A DNA stretch of 64,000 bases from Odontocerum albicorne (taxonomy: Eukaryota; Arthropoda; Insecta; Trichoptera; Odontoceridae). The stretch lies in assembly GCA_949825065.1 (NCBI GenBank), contig OX463864.1:18117327-18181326 (forward strand). The letters are read 5' to 3'. The position numbers and the translations under genes were made by a program. This document shows positions 1-9,924 of the stretch, piece after piece (the stretch's first letter is position 1; the number at the start of each line of letters is the position of its first letter). The notes beneath the pieces were generated by a model that had not been told where the DNA came from, made no database searches, and saw nothing but the letters and a program-made list of their open reading frames with translations.

Positions 1-129
1 ACCATCTAAAAGCTTCGTAAGCTTACGAACATACATGCAATAAGAAAAAAATGTAGTGTTAATTTATGAAAGTAGGAGAATTAATGTATTTGTAAAATTG
101 GTGTTTTAAGCAAAATAAACACCAAAGGT

Positions 130-210
130 TTAAGATGGTTTAGATGTGTGGGGAAAATGAATTACGAAAGAATGACTGAGCGAGTATACAAGTCAGAAAT
201 GCAAGGTAGC
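130..210 (+). pseudogene. RTE-like LINE relic, ORF C-terminal tail
   Basis: Twenty-seven codons read open as LRWFRCVGKMNYERMTER followed by VYKSEMQGS. This is the tail found after the reverse transcriptase of RTE-type endonuclease/RT LINEs (pattern LRWFGHVERM-N-E). No RT domain is left, so it is a short dead fragment. It lies directly against the 67-bp minisatellite that follows. The family name rests on motif likeness to many better copies in this window, for example the minus-strand one at 27828-28430. Confidence 0.6.
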
Positions 211-216
211 ATACAT

Positions 217-530
217 GTATGTAGTTAGGCAGGAGAATGTTTTGTATATTGCATTGTAAAACTTCTTGCATTAGGATAGGCATACACCTAGTTAGGCAGG
301 AGAATGTTTTGTATATTGCATTGTAAAACTTCTTGCATTAGGATAAGCATACACCTAGTTAGGCAGGAGAATGTTTTGTATATTGCATTGTAAAACTTCT
401 TGCATTAGGATAAGCATACACCTAGTTAGGCAGGAGAATGTTTTGTATATTGCATTGTAAAACTTCTTGCATTATGATAAGCATACACCTAGTTAGGCAA
501 GAGAATGTTTTGTACATTGCATTGCCATAT
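217..530 (+). repeat. 67-bp minisatellite, about 4.6 units
   Basis: Units begin at 225, 292, 359, 426 and 493, an exact 67-bp period, with key words TTAGGCAGGAGAATG and CTTCTTGCATTAGGATA. Adjacent units differ by one or two bases, so the array is young or homogenised. The same unit forms a larger array in the opposite orientation at 4796-5545. Confidence 0.95.
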
Positions 531-1439
531 TACTTTAGTCCTTCTTCAGTCCAATCCAAGATTCACTGTCATAGATCAAGATGGGCACCAGCATACTGTA
601 ATGTGTTGTTATTTTTGCTACTTTTTATAGAGCGCGGTTGTTGTATATTAAATTAATAATTATAATTTTTATTATATACATAGTAAAGTGATGCTTTTAT
701 TTCTGACTTTCCTCTTTCTATCATACCTTGACATTCTAGAAATGTTCATTAATGAACGCGTCATGACGGTATTAATATAATTTGTATCCACTTCTGTAAA
801 GTTTAAGGTAAACGCCTATATATCAAGATTGGCATAAACAACTCACTTTTTGGTCGTAATCGTCATTATTGCCATGTTTAATATAGCGCGTTGTTATTTT
901 TACATCAAATACTGTTTACTTTATTGTTTGTCTTATCACTCGTAAAAAAACCTGTTCAGAAATCACAAGTCTATATTTCACTGGCACACGTCTAATTAGT
1001 GTCTTTATTTATTTGTAATAATTGAAATTAAATTAAAACGTACCAACGAAATGATAAAAAAATGAAGTATTATCGTTTTCCACAAGCCACAAAATAGTTC
1101 ATCCCCTCAAAATATGATATTCAACCCTCTGCAATACAGGATGTTACAAAAATTAATGCAATTCATCATAAAGTAACCGCAGGGTGTTCCGGTTTGGTGG
1201 TGATCGCAACCCCTCCTAAAAAAAACTGCAAGTAGAGCAATGCGAAAATTTGTCATTGTGAAATAAGTACCCTAGGTTGGGAAATTGGTCGAAAAATATA
1301 TTCATAAATTCGTTTTTATAGTGGTGTAGAAGATAACGCGCCTATTTTTCGATCGATATATCAAAATTCGATTAACTGACGGTATCACTTTGAATTATTG
1401 CATTACAATTTTGTTCAATAGAATGGTGGAGTTAACATT
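531..1439. other. AT-rich stretch without recognised feature
   Basis: I see no gene or repeat motif here. The part from about 1180 to 1440 is less AT-skewed and could be single-copy sequence flanking the exon candidate at 1727. Confidence 0.5.
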
Positions 1440-1507
1440 CAAGCTAAACAACCGCGTGCCCCAGGTTCAACTCTTAGCGAATTCCCTTTCGGACTGGTTT
1501 TATTCTT
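1440..1507 (+). mobile_element. tRNA-derived SINE fragment (second SINE family)
   Basis: A pol III B-box-like CCAGGTTCAACTC is followed by TTTCGGACTGGTTTTATTC. The same tail occurs at 16705-16780 behind a better B box. Only the part downstream of the A box is present. Confidence 0.45.
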
Positions 1508-1726
1508 AAACTATTTTACATCTGAATTGAAAAATCCAGATGGCATTCTTGTTAGTGACACTAGAGTCTTTCAACCTCCTTTATTCCTTTAATGGGTTGC
1601 TCTAGTTATGAAGCGCTCTTAAGGTGTTCGCATTGGTCGGGAAACAATGCTACAACAAATTATTCATGAAAAAAATACGCTGTTGTGTTATCGATTATTG
1701 AATATTAATATTTATATATTTTTCAG

Positions 1727-1842
1727 GGGGTGCAAGTGGAGCTGTAGATTATGGTTACAGCTCTTCGTACAGTGGACAGTACTCCAGTTCTGTGTATGGT
1801 CACACAGCGTACGCGTCCCCAGCGGGCTATGCTATCCAAGGG
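1727..1842 (+). CDS. Candidate internal exon, Ser/Tyr/Gly-rich
   Basis: An acceptor (TATATTTTTCAG, AG at 1725-1726) and a donor (GTAAGG from 1843) frame 116 bases. After two leading bases they read open for 38 codons. The peptide contains AVDYGYSSSYSGQYSSSV and ends AYASPAGYAIQG: rich in Ser, Tyr and Gly, with no charged run. Coding is also suggested by base composition more balanced than the flanks and by GGT/GCA/TAC-type codons. The exon would end in phase 0. DYGYSS-x-YSGQY recalls the C-terminal transactivation region of Pax2/5/8 proteins, but it lies on the strand opposite to the Pax exon at 25499-25696. It therefore belongs to another gene unless the contig is inverted. A low-complexity protein such as an RNA-binding factor is an alternative. 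I am moderately sure it is an exon and unsure of its gene. Confidence 0.5.
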
Positions 1843-2037
1843 GTAAGGACTTTTAATTAAATCGGAGAGTATTGATCTCCAGTTTGGATAAGAAATGCTT
1901 CTTAATTACAGCGTTTGATTATAATTACATTGCTTGAAGAAACAACGATATACCAAATTATTGACGAAAAAAAAAAATGATGTGGTTACAATGTTCACAC
2001 GAACAAGACGTGTTGTTACATCTTCAAGAGAGGGGTA

Positions 2038-2697
2038 CGAGGGTTGCTACTTAAGTTTTGATATATGGCAACACCAGTGTAGATACGTCAAATCTGACAT
2101 CAGCATCGTAAAGTTTGACGTTTTTAATGCTATACGTGCTCAGAAAGTTTTGTCATACGAGTGATATTTGTGTTGTTTACAGTGACTTGAAAAATTCATC
2201 TCGGCCAAAAATGGAATTAAATCGTGAACATTTTCATGCGATGATTTTTTATGATTTTCGACGTGGACTAACTCAACAACAGTGTGCTGATCAATTCGCT
2301 TCGACTTTTGGTGATGAAGCACATTTCTTTGGACCAATCGACACGAGCCTTTTTTTGAGCGATTGTCAAATTATGCGGTATCCAATGCGAACAAATCTTT
2401 TTGACGGCCAAATGTTCATGCAATATTGAATGTATGGGAGTGGAACTTATGCCCAACCATGCCTCAATCTCACGATAAGTCACATGACGATCTTGCAATA
2501 TCAGTTCACGCACAGCATCGATATTTTCTGGCACAACAACCGATTTTGGACGACCTTCACGAAATTCGTCCTGGAGCGAACTACGACCACGATTGAATTC
2601 GGAAAACCAGCGAGTATTTTGAAAAACAATAAATCCATTTTCGATGATAAATATTTGTTTTTACTTGTCTGCCCCAAAATTTAAGTAGCAACTCTCG
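2038..2697 (+). mobile_element. Rearranged mariner derivative with inverted middle
   Basis: Inverted ends (CGAGGGTTGCTACTTAAG at the left, its near-complement at the right) are flanked by TA on both sides, the mariner target duplication. The transposase start lies on the plus strand (2211-2330: MELNREHF, then FYDFRRGLTQQQC). Next, 2332-2608 carries the following part of the same protein on the minus strand (NRGRSSLQDEFREGRPKS, then WIPHNLTIAQKKARVDW) with no stop. The last codons, EYFEKQ-stop, are back on the plus strand at 2612-2632. The catalytic DDD core is absent, so it cannot encode a transposase. At 660 bp it is about half the length of a full mariner. Confidence 0.9.
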
Positions 2698-2699
2698 TA

Positions 2700-3240
2700 G
2701 TATTGTCAACACGTATGATAACGAACCGCGAGTTATGTGCCTAATTCAGTAGTTCTAAGATGAATGATCTTATTTCCAAGCTCCTTCATACCTCCGAGTC
2801 ACCAGTTCGAAAAAAAAAGGCGAGAGGGGAAAATAGTCGTAATTTATGTATTGCTTAGATAAGTGGATGTCAATTCCGATTTAATAAATCAAAGCTGTGT
2901 CAAGTTACCTGATACAAGTGTCAGACAATGACAAGATTAGACCAATTTCACTGATGGCGTGAATGTTAGAGATAAGGGAAATTTAGGTTGGCAACTGGAT
3001 AAGATAGACTATTTTTGGTAGGATCACACATACGAGTATATGGGTGAAATACTCCAGTAGTCTAGTTGGCCTCAGATGTTTGCCTTCTTCTCAAAGATTT
3101 TGGCATTGATTTCTAATCGTGACAAAAATAATGTCTATTTTCCTTCTTTTCTCTTGCCTTTCTTATTCATTTGGAGTCAGCTGCTTGGACATTTTTTCTC
3201 CATATTTCTCGATTCTTATATAGGCTATGCTTGGGTCTTC
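2700..3240. other. No recognised gene; partial repeat homology
   Basis: Nothing coding is visible. From about 3160 the sequence (TCATTTGGAGTCAGCTGCTTGGACA) weakly resembles the repeat at 31310-31450, pointing to an old dispersed LINE-linked repeat. Confidence 0.4.
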
Positions 3241-3246
3241 ATCTGT

Positions 3247-3293
3247 GTCTATTTGGGGGTTCTCAATTCGTGGTTGAGAACCCCCAAATAGAC
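3247..3293. repeat. Perfect 20-bp hairpin
   Basis: The arms 3247-3266 (starting GTCTATTTGGGGG) and 3274-3293 are exact reverse complements, with a 7-base spacer. The hairpin lies just upstream of the RTE relic at 3320. Confidence 0.9.
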
Positions 3294-3319
3294 ATAAATG
3301 AAGACCACAGATGACATAG

Positions 3320-3460
3320 ATGGTCATCCAAGGCAAAATAGAAGGCCGAAGAGGTGTTGGCAGGAGGCAAATGTCCTGGCTCCGCAATATACGTAATTGG
3401 ACTAGCATAAGGGGTGCTGGAGATCTTTGTCGGGCTGCCGGGGACAAAGATATCTACTTC
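3320..3460 (+). pseudogene. RTE-like LINE relic, C-terminal tail (host of nested insertion)
   Basis: Forty-seven codons read open: VIQGKIEGRRGVGRRQMSW, then LRNIRNW and FRAAGDK-like LCRAAGDKDIY. This is the basic C-terminal tail of RTE-type ORFs. The element resumes after a 390-bp insertion: its 3' tail (ATATTCAACGTAGGGGGGAC, then CATGACACTGAGAAGAAG) is at 3859-3915. Sister copies are at 35690-36010 and 51075-51400 on the plus strand and at 46969-47403 on the minus strand. Confidence 0.75.
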
Positions 3461-3848
3461 TTCTCTCTGGCTCCATCCCAACTCACTGTCTGTGAAGACT
3501 GTTGGGGTCAGCTCTCCTCGTCCTCAGGTTGTATGCTCTACTGTCCCGGACTACGTCCCCCAGGCCGTTCATCTGCATCAGGTTATCTTTTTGCACCACC
3601 CATGAATTGTTTTGTCTTCCTCTGGTTGTTATTCGAGGAAGATCCATGGAGATTGCCTGGTTCACAATGTGATCGGGTGCTCTGCGTCCAACGTGCCCAT
3701 ACCATCTCAATCGCCTCTCCTCCATCTTGCTGTTGATGTCTGTAACACCTAGGCTTCCACGAATGCGTGAGCTTTTTATTTTGTCTCTTAAGGACACACC
3801 AGCTGTCCATCTTAGCATGTGCGTTTCAGCAGTTTCTATTTGCCTGGA
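3459..3848 (-). mobile_element. 5'-truncated RTE-like LINE nested in another LINE
   Basis: The minus strand encodes an RTE C-terminal region: LRWTAGVSLRDKIKSSRIRG, LGVTDINSKMEERRLRWYGH, then a basic tail. The 390-bp insert is bracketed by a 10-bp direct repeat, GATATCTACT, at 3449-3458 and 3849-3858. That is the target-site duplication expected of target-primed reverse transcription. A closely related copy is at 53035-53430. Confidence 0.8.
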
Positions 3849-3919
3849 GATATCTACTCTCAAGTGATATTCAACGTAGGGGGGACCTGACATGACACTG
3901 AGAAGAAGAAGAAGAATTG

Positions 3920-4795
3920 GTGGTTTCCTTTACCGTAGACCCTTAACTCCGGCGTTGCACGTGTCCATACCAACATAGTAATGCTTCTCGGGCTTTATCT
4001 ACTATTGGTGTCACTAATACGCAATAGGCAATCTACCCAAACTAAGATGATTTGTGTCATCGAATTCAAGTCATTATGCAATTATATGGGTCAATACAAT
4101 AAAACAATGATTTTTTTTACAATTACAATTCTAGACCATTTAAAGTTTTAGCTGATTTAAAAATATAAATGGAAAAGTTCTACGAATAAAGAAGAAACGA
4201 AACGTTCATTGGACGTGGTAAAGATACGGCATTTAGTAAATCAAATCATAGGTGCCTTGTTCAATTTTTCCACGAATTTCGGATCTCATTCAATCTAGTG
4301 ACTTCCAGTGAACACCGTAGCATGCACATATCCGCGACATGAAGCAATTGTTCCTCTTTTTTCTTAAAGAAGCCAATATAACGGTCTGTCCACTTTCTTG
4401 TATATATCCAGCGATGCCCCCTTAAAAATATCAACAGGTTCGTTCAAACAAATTCTTACACTTACCATAATTTTTAATATTTATTCCTTACAGTTTAAAA
4501 TATATTTTTTCCATTCCTTTTTTTATACGTATATTCCTGTAAAAAAATGTTAAAATATCTATAAAAAATATATTTAAAAGTAGCAAAAAGCAATTAGTGC
4601 TTGTTAGAAATTGCTATAGATCAATAAACTCACTAAGTATATCATGTTGAATAAAAAATTAAATAAATAACGGAAAAATATGCACTAACGTCGATAAAAT
4701 ATTTTACGAATCTTTTTGCGTTAAAATAATAACTTAAACTGTTACGCATGTGTTACACAGTATTAACTATCAAATATATTTTTCAATTTATTTAT
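3920..4795. other. AT-rich stretch, mostly featureless
   Basis: Bases 3925-4030 (GCACGTGTCCATACC, TCTCGGGCTTTATCTACTA) match the dispersed repeat at 31505-31580. The rest, including the low-complexity A/T tract from 4490 to 4790, shows no gene. Confidence 0.5.
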
Positions 4796-5545
4796 TCTTT
4801 CAAGTTTTACAATGCAATATATAAAACATTGTCCTGCCTAACTAGGTACATGCCTATCCTAATGCAAGAAGTTTTATAATGCAATATACAAAACACTCTT
4901 CTGCCAAACTAGATGTATGTCTATCCTAATGCAAGAAGTTGCACAATGCAATATACAAAACATTCTCCTGCCTAACTGGATGTATGCCTATCCTAATTCA
5001 AGAAGTTTTACAATGCAACATACAAAACATTCTCATGTCTAATTAGGTGTATACCTATCCTAATGCAAGAAGTTTTACAATGTAACATTTAAAATATTCT
5101 CCTATCTATCTAGGTGTATGCCTATCCTAATGCAAGAAGTTTTACAATGCAATATACAAAACATTTCCTGCCTAACTAGGTGTATGCCTATCCTAATGCA
5201 AGAAGTTTTACAATGTAACATTTAAAATATTCTCCTATCTATCTAGGTGTATGCCTATCCTAATGCAAGAAGTTTTACAATGCAATATACAAAACATTTC
5301 CTGCCTAACTAGGTGTATGCCTATCCTAATGCAAGAAGTTTTACAATGCAATATACAAAACATTTCCTGCCTAACTAGGTGTATGCCTATCCTAATACAA
5401 GAAGTTTTACAATGCAATATACAAAACATTTCCTGCCTAACTAGGTGTATGCCTATCCTAATGCAAGAAGTTTTACAATGCAATATACAAACATTATCCT
5501 GACTAACTAGGTGTATGCCTATCCTAAGTTTTACAATTTATTTAT
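4796..5545 (-). repeat. 67-bp minisatellite, second array, about 11 units
   Basis: Same unit as at 217-530 but inverted: TTTTACAATGCAATATACAA followed by CCTGCCTAACTAGGTGTATG. Unit length varies between 66 and 67 bases, and divergence is higher at the left end than in 5230-5500. The unit has no stop in one reading frame of each strand, so repetitive open frames of about 80 codons appear. They are artefacts. Confidence 0.95.
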
Positions 5546-5725
5546 TTATTTAATTAACGACACAACAGTGTCTTTTATATACAAATGAACATGGGACAAG
5601 TTATACAAGTACTTAAAATTATTAACAAAAAATACAAAACTTCGTCTTAAACTAACATGAAGATACAAAATGCAGTAGTAATAATAAATTACAAAGTTAT
5701 TGTGGAAAATTATTTAACATTTATA
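5537..5725 (-). mobile_element. LINE 3' end with (TAAA)n tail
   Basis: Read on the minus strand, about 190 bases end in a TTAATTAAATAAATAAATAAA-type tail. The same sequence stands on the plus strand at 8650-8840 (shared words TTGTATCTTCATGTTAG, ACACTGTTGTGT). A shared 3' region plus a short-unit A-rich tail is typical of LINE 3' UTRs. Confidence 0.6.
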
Positions 5726-5861
5726 TGTATAATATTTAAGTTCAATATGTGTTTGTATATCACAAAATATTACCAAATTTTACTAAGTAGAGTTACGTAA
5801 TTGTCGAAGACTTATTTTATAGTGGTAAATAACTTAGATTTGCTTAAAGAACTTAGATTTG

Positions 5862-5935
5862 TAGACAATGCAATATACAAAACATTATCCTGTCTAACTA
5901 GGTGTATGCCTATCCTAATGCAAGAAGTTTACACT
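5862..5935 (-). repeat. Isolated single unit of the 67-bp repeat
   Basis: One complete unit sits about 320 bases beyond the array. The LINE 3' end at 5537 and AT-rich sequence lie between them, as if an insertion had split the array. Confidence 0.8.
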
Positions 5936-5939
5936 CAAC

Positions 5940-6250
5940 AAAACAAAAAAATAAATACAATCCACGAAAATTTATAAAAGTTAACTTGTCTCAAAGAGCG
6001 ACGAAAATTGGAAGCTCTATTTGTATAACGAAATTTGGTATTTCGTAACAAAATGCAACCCTCTCTTTAAATATGGGTTACGTCATTGCATAATTTCTAG
6101 CACCTGTATTCGGTACATATAATTTGATCATTTTACTATCTACCTTTTTTTATTGCACAATATTACGATATATTGTTAATATCAATGTTGAACTATTGCT
6201 AATTCCTACACTTATCCTATGACCCAGGGGTGGGCAACAATTTAATATGT
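5940..6250. other. No recognised feature
   Basis: AT-rich, with no open frame or motif that I can name. Confidence 0.4.
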
Positions 6251-6254
6251 TGAT

Positions 6255-6770
6255 AGGCCGGATTCCAACTTTAATGCTGTCTTAGGGCCTGTCCAGATGA
6301 GGCGTTTTACACGCGATTAAAGTAGCGCGTTTCGAATGAATCAAAGCAAATTGATCTAGCTTCGTGGTATTTATGAAATTTACGAAAATGTATGTTTCTG
6401 TAAAATGTCTTCTTCATCCTAACTCAATCGCATGGAGGCCGGATTCCAACTTTATTGCTGTCTTTAGGGCCTGCCCAGATGAGGCGTTTTACACGCGATT
6501 CAAGTAGCGCGTTTCGAATTAATCAAGGTAATTAATTGATCTAGCTTCGCGGTATTTATGAAATTTACGAACGTGTACCATATGTTTCTGTAAAATGTCT
6601 TCTTCATCCTAACTCAATCGCACGGAGGAAGGAGACATTTTACAGAAACATACATGTTCGTAAATTTCATAAATACCGCGAAGCTAGATCAATTTATCTT
6701 GATTAATTCGAAACGCGCTACTTGAATCGCGCGTAAAACGCCTCATCTGGACAGAGTCTTATCGAAAGCT
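6255..6770. repeat. Foldback repeat: two direct copies plus one inverted
   Basis: A unit of about 181 bp beginning AGGCCGGATTCCAACTTTA occurs at 6255 and 6436. Bases 6630-6768 are its reverse complement, ending CGCCTCATCTGGACAGAGTC. The outer words CTGTCCAGATGAGGCG and CGCCTCATCTGGACAG form inverted ends. It looks like a non-autonomous DNA element (MITE type) with an internal tandem copy. I cannot assign a superfamily. Confidence 0.75.
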
Positions 6771-6924
6771 TGCTTGCGCCAAATTCATAACGATCAACCA
6801 AATATCAAAGAAGCCGTATAGAGACAACGTTACAATCTGACTTAACACGTCCGGTGATGAAAACGCCTATAGACGTTGATATAAACCGGAAATTAAGTGA
6901 TAAATGTGAGCTTAAATCTGATGT

Positions 6925-7560
6925 GTTGAGTAAGATGAAGAAGATGACTGAGATGGTTAGGGCATGTAGAATGAACGAACGAATGAATGAACAGTATTTT
7001 AGTACCAACTTTGATGTATAAGAGTGAATCGTGGACATGGAAAAATGCTGAAAGGAACGAAATTAATGCTGTAAAATTGCGTGCACTAAACACATGAGGA
7101 GAAAATGTATTACAGAATACGGAATAAAGTGATTAGTGATGAATGCAAAGTATTGGGATGAATGTAAAGTATTGGGATGAATGTAAAGTATTAGGATGAA
7201 TGTAAAGTATTGGGATAATTGTAAAGTATTGGGATGAATGTAAAGTATAAGGATGAATGTAAACATTGAGATGGTTTGGGCATGTGGAACGAATGAATGA
7301 AGTAATGATAACAAAACGAATATATAGAGTAAATGTGAATGGAAGGCGTGTCAGAGCTATACCAAAAAAGTATGGTTGGATCAAGTCAACGATATTTTGA
7401 AAAAAGGTAATGTTAAGTCAGATAAATCGTAAGTATAATATGTAAAGGTGTATTGATGTAGAAGAGATGCGAAGGTTGTGTGTCGAGATATGAAAGACCT
7501 GCGCTCTGTCTTCTCTACCTACCCCGACAGGGAAATGGCGTGATGGTAAGTGTGTATATA
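6925..7560 (+). pseudogene. RTE-like LINE relic containing a 19-bp minisatellite
   Basis: The plus strand reads SILVPTLMYKSESWTW, KNAERNEINAVKLRALNT, then after the tandem repeat LRWFGHVERMNE-like sequence at about 7266-7310 and the family 3' end at 7440-7560 (TGTGTCGAGATATGAAAGAC, CTACCCCGACAGGGAAATGG). Several stops and frame changes mark it as dead. It covers the stretch just after the RT domain in the family. Confidence 0.7.
7138..7265 (+). repeat. 19-bp minisatellite, nearly 7 units
   Basis: GATGAATGTAAAGTATTGG recurs from 7138 every 19 bases (7157, 7176, 7195, 7214, 7233, 7252). The first unit equals the place where other relics of this family read GTGATGAATGTGAACTTAAG, so the repeat has grown from the LINE's own coding sequence. 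Confidence 0.9.
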
Positions 7561-7564
7561 AGCT

Positions 7565-8060
7565 TTTTCGGGCTGTGCAAAACACTGTATTGTTTAATAA
7601 CCAATATACTAGAATTTAGAGTTCTAGCAAAAGTAGATTTAGTAAAATATATATATTTTTTAATGAACCTAATTAAAAAAATAAAATATCTCTATTATTA
7701 AAAAAAACATTTCTTTAACAATTCACCGCGTCATAAAATAACTATGTAGGTAGTAACACATGGTTGACGATTTTTATAATAAATAATTTGTCATTATTTT
7801 TTACAAAAAAAAAACATACTTTCACACCGTTCTAATTTTTTTTTCTTACTTACTCCGTTGAAAAGATTTTTCTTGTGATATTTTTTTATCTAGTTTATAG
7901 GTATTCTATTCTATTCTATCAACATTTTAAAGAAAATAAATACTGTAGAACTGAAAGAGAAAATATTCTTAAATATATACGGTACTCGTATATGTATTTA
8001 AAATATCAAACAATTATATTAGCCAACTGGGTGATATTTTTTTGGTGGACATCGCTGCAA
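7565..8060. other. AT-rich stretch without recognised feature
   Basis: Runs of A and T with no supported coding or repeat unit. Confidence 0.5.
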
Positions 8061-8064
8061 AATA

Positions 8065-8170
8065 ATGTGTAGAGAATGAATGACAAAAAAATATGGGTAC
8101 ATAAGTTAGAAATGCAAGGTGTGCGTGTAAGAGGTAGACCGAGGAAAACATGGCTGAATCATTTGTACGA
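8065..8170 (+). pseudogene. RTE-like LINE relic, short
   Basis: The plus strand encodes RMNDKKIWVHKLEMQG followed by VRVRGRPRKTWLNHL, the basic RGRPRKTW signature near the ORF end of RTE LINEs. Upstream parts are missing. Confidence 0.6.
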
Positions 8171-8284
8171 GATTTTAATAGAAGTTAAGAAGTATGAATA
8201 ATCGACGGTGATGGTGAAAGTTTTATGCTTGTGTACAAAAGTTTGGAGATATGTTCTCTTTGCGTACCCCGTAACAAACACGGT

Positions 8285-8475
8285 GTTATTATGTCATCAT
8301 CATTGTCAACCAAGGTCGATCCATTGCTGGATGAAGGTTTCCCCAAGTTGAATTCAAATAGTTCGGTTTATTTGCTCGTTGATGTCATGTGATGCTGCCA
8401 TGCTTCCTGATTTTATCTATCCAGCGTACCTTCGATCTTCTTCTGGGCCTCTTTATGTCTCTTGGGTACCATTAT
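8285..8475 (-). pseudogene. RTE-like LINE relic, ORF end
   Basis: On the minus strand this is a decayed copy of the sequence better preserved at 38392-38650, which ends RAKDRTVWSQLGETFIQQW. The word GTCAACCAAGGTCGATCCAT and its neighbours match across both. Substitutions have broken the frame. Confidence 0.6.
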
Positions 8476-8649
8476 AACGTAATACAAACCAAATATTAAG
8501 GACAATATTTTGCCTCTGGAGTTGAGTAACCCTGCATCAACATGTGTGAAGCTTTTAATTCTGCAAAGCAACTTGCATCTCGTTCCACTAATGAGGCCAT
8601 GTGTTTTCTATATCTCAATATACGAGTATATCCATAAAATTCCCACAAA

Positions 8650-8840
8650 ATTCTCAAAGGTTATTAAATAATGTTAAAACGATGACTGTAATTTATTCTA
8701 CTGCTTTTTGTATCTTCATGTTAGTTTAAGATAAAGTTGTATTATTTGTCAATAATTTTAAGTACTTGTATAACCTGTCACATGTTCATTTGTATATAAA
8801 GACACTGTTGTGTTGTTAATTAAATAAATAAATAAATAAA
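8650..8840 (+). mobile_element. LINE 3' end with (AAAT)n tail
   Basis: This is the plus-strand copy of the sequence at 5537-5725. It ends in GTTAATTAAATAAATAAATA. No coding part of the element is attached upstream, as expected for strong 5' truncation. Confidence 0.6.
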
Positions 8841-8844
8841 TTAG

Positions 8845-9010
8845 ATTATTTCGGATGTTCATCGGGAGTCTGACATTCTTGCTACGTGTCCTGCCCATTG
8901 CCACTTCATTCTTTTGCACACCTTTATAACGTCTTCTACCTTTGTTATATTGCGAATCCATGTGTTTCGTTTACGGTCTCTTTTAGTATATCCCAACATG
9001 CATCTCTCCG
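8845..9010 (-). pseudogene. LINE relic, C-terminal fragment of another family
   Basis: The minus strand contains RRRYKGVQKNEVAMGRTRS and KNVRLPMNIRNN. This recalls the V-K-K-x-K-W-x-W-A-G-H-x-A-R region after the RT of insect LINEs, heavily degraded. Family assignment is tentative. Confidence 0.4.
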
Positions 9011-9426
9011 TGCCCCTTTATGTATGTACTCATATATACCTGCGATAGGCCAAATATGTTATACTTATGTCAAATAATTTCTTGAAAATGTGTTTCAAGT
9101 ACACGCGTCCCCTGGTTTCCGATCGCAGACCCAAGTTTTAGTCAGATATTGGTAAACTCCTGTTCTTATCAGTAGCTATTATCAGTCACCCATTACGGGT
9201 GACATATGGCAAATCGATTTAGAAAGATATTATTAATACTGAATAACGGGCTGTTACAGGTGTTACTAAACTAATAAAAAACATTGATCCAGGGCCGGCT
9301 TTCGAAATTGGATAAGTTAATAAAAATCTGTGCGCTTAAATTTCTGAGTCTTATATTTTTAGGAAATTTATTATATTGATGAGCAAAATCGACGATCGAC
9401 GAATCGCTACGTGGCATCTGTCTTCG
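9011..9426. other. No recognised feature
   Basis: Mixed-composition sequence. I see neither a credible exon nor a repeat that recurs in the window. Confidence 0.4.
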
Positions 9427-9895
9427 TTAACCCTTCCTGTCCTGTGATGTGTAACTAGTACATATTGCTTCTAAAAACTTTAATATCTCTATTAATGTAA
9501 TAAATACTGGGTTCAGATTTTAGGTATACCTCCGAAATACATTTACGCATTAATAATAATTAGCACTTATCGGCCCGTCAGATATTTTGTGAAGATCGGG
9601 CATGAATTCACCAATACAATCAAACGTGTGCCAGTGTGTGATGTAGGTATATTCATTCTAAAAAAAATACTATGGGTGAGGAAGCGACGCTATTCACGTC
9701 TCACTCTCACTTTACTTCGGTATATGGAAACGCAAGAAATAGAATCTCAGTTCGCTCGCTTTTCTTGCTTCCATTTGAAGTGGTCTCTTCGTCCGTTTTG
9801 TGAACGTCGGCCGATATTTTTTCATGTTTTCAGCAATAAAATTTCAACTATTATCACTTTTGACTTCAAATTTAATTAATTTAAGCGATTGGGTA
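9427..9895 (+). mobile_element. MITE-like element, TTAA/CCCTTCC family, copy 1
   Basis: It begins TTAACCCTTCCTGTCCTGTG and shares its body (GATATTTTGTGAAGATCGGG, CAATCAAACGTGTGCCAGTG, TTTTGTGAACGTCGGCCGAT) with copies at 13980, 26815 and 44866. Better copies end GCACAGGAAGGG, the complement of the start, giving inverted ends of about 11 bp. The TTAA at the left edge suggests a piggyBac-related non-autonomous element. The right end is lost here, replaced by an unrelated repeat at 9925. Confidence 0.6.
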
Positions 9896-9924
9896 TGAAT
9901 ATTCATATTTTTCCGATTTTAATT

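Noticed and set aside
1647..1856. A 69-codon frame starting at 1647 over the exon candidate
   Set aside because: It uses a different frame and runs through the intron-like AT-rich sequence. The splice-bounded frame from 1729 is the better reading.
5235..5502. Open frames of about 82 codons on both strands
   Set aside because: They repeat the 67-bp minisatellite unit (CILHCKTSCIRIGIHLVRQ) and have no coding evidence.
9427..9895. Firm assignment of the CCCTTCC element to piggyBac
   Set aside because: Only the left edge shows TTAA; the right edges of the copies do not clearly repeat it. Kept as MITE-like only.
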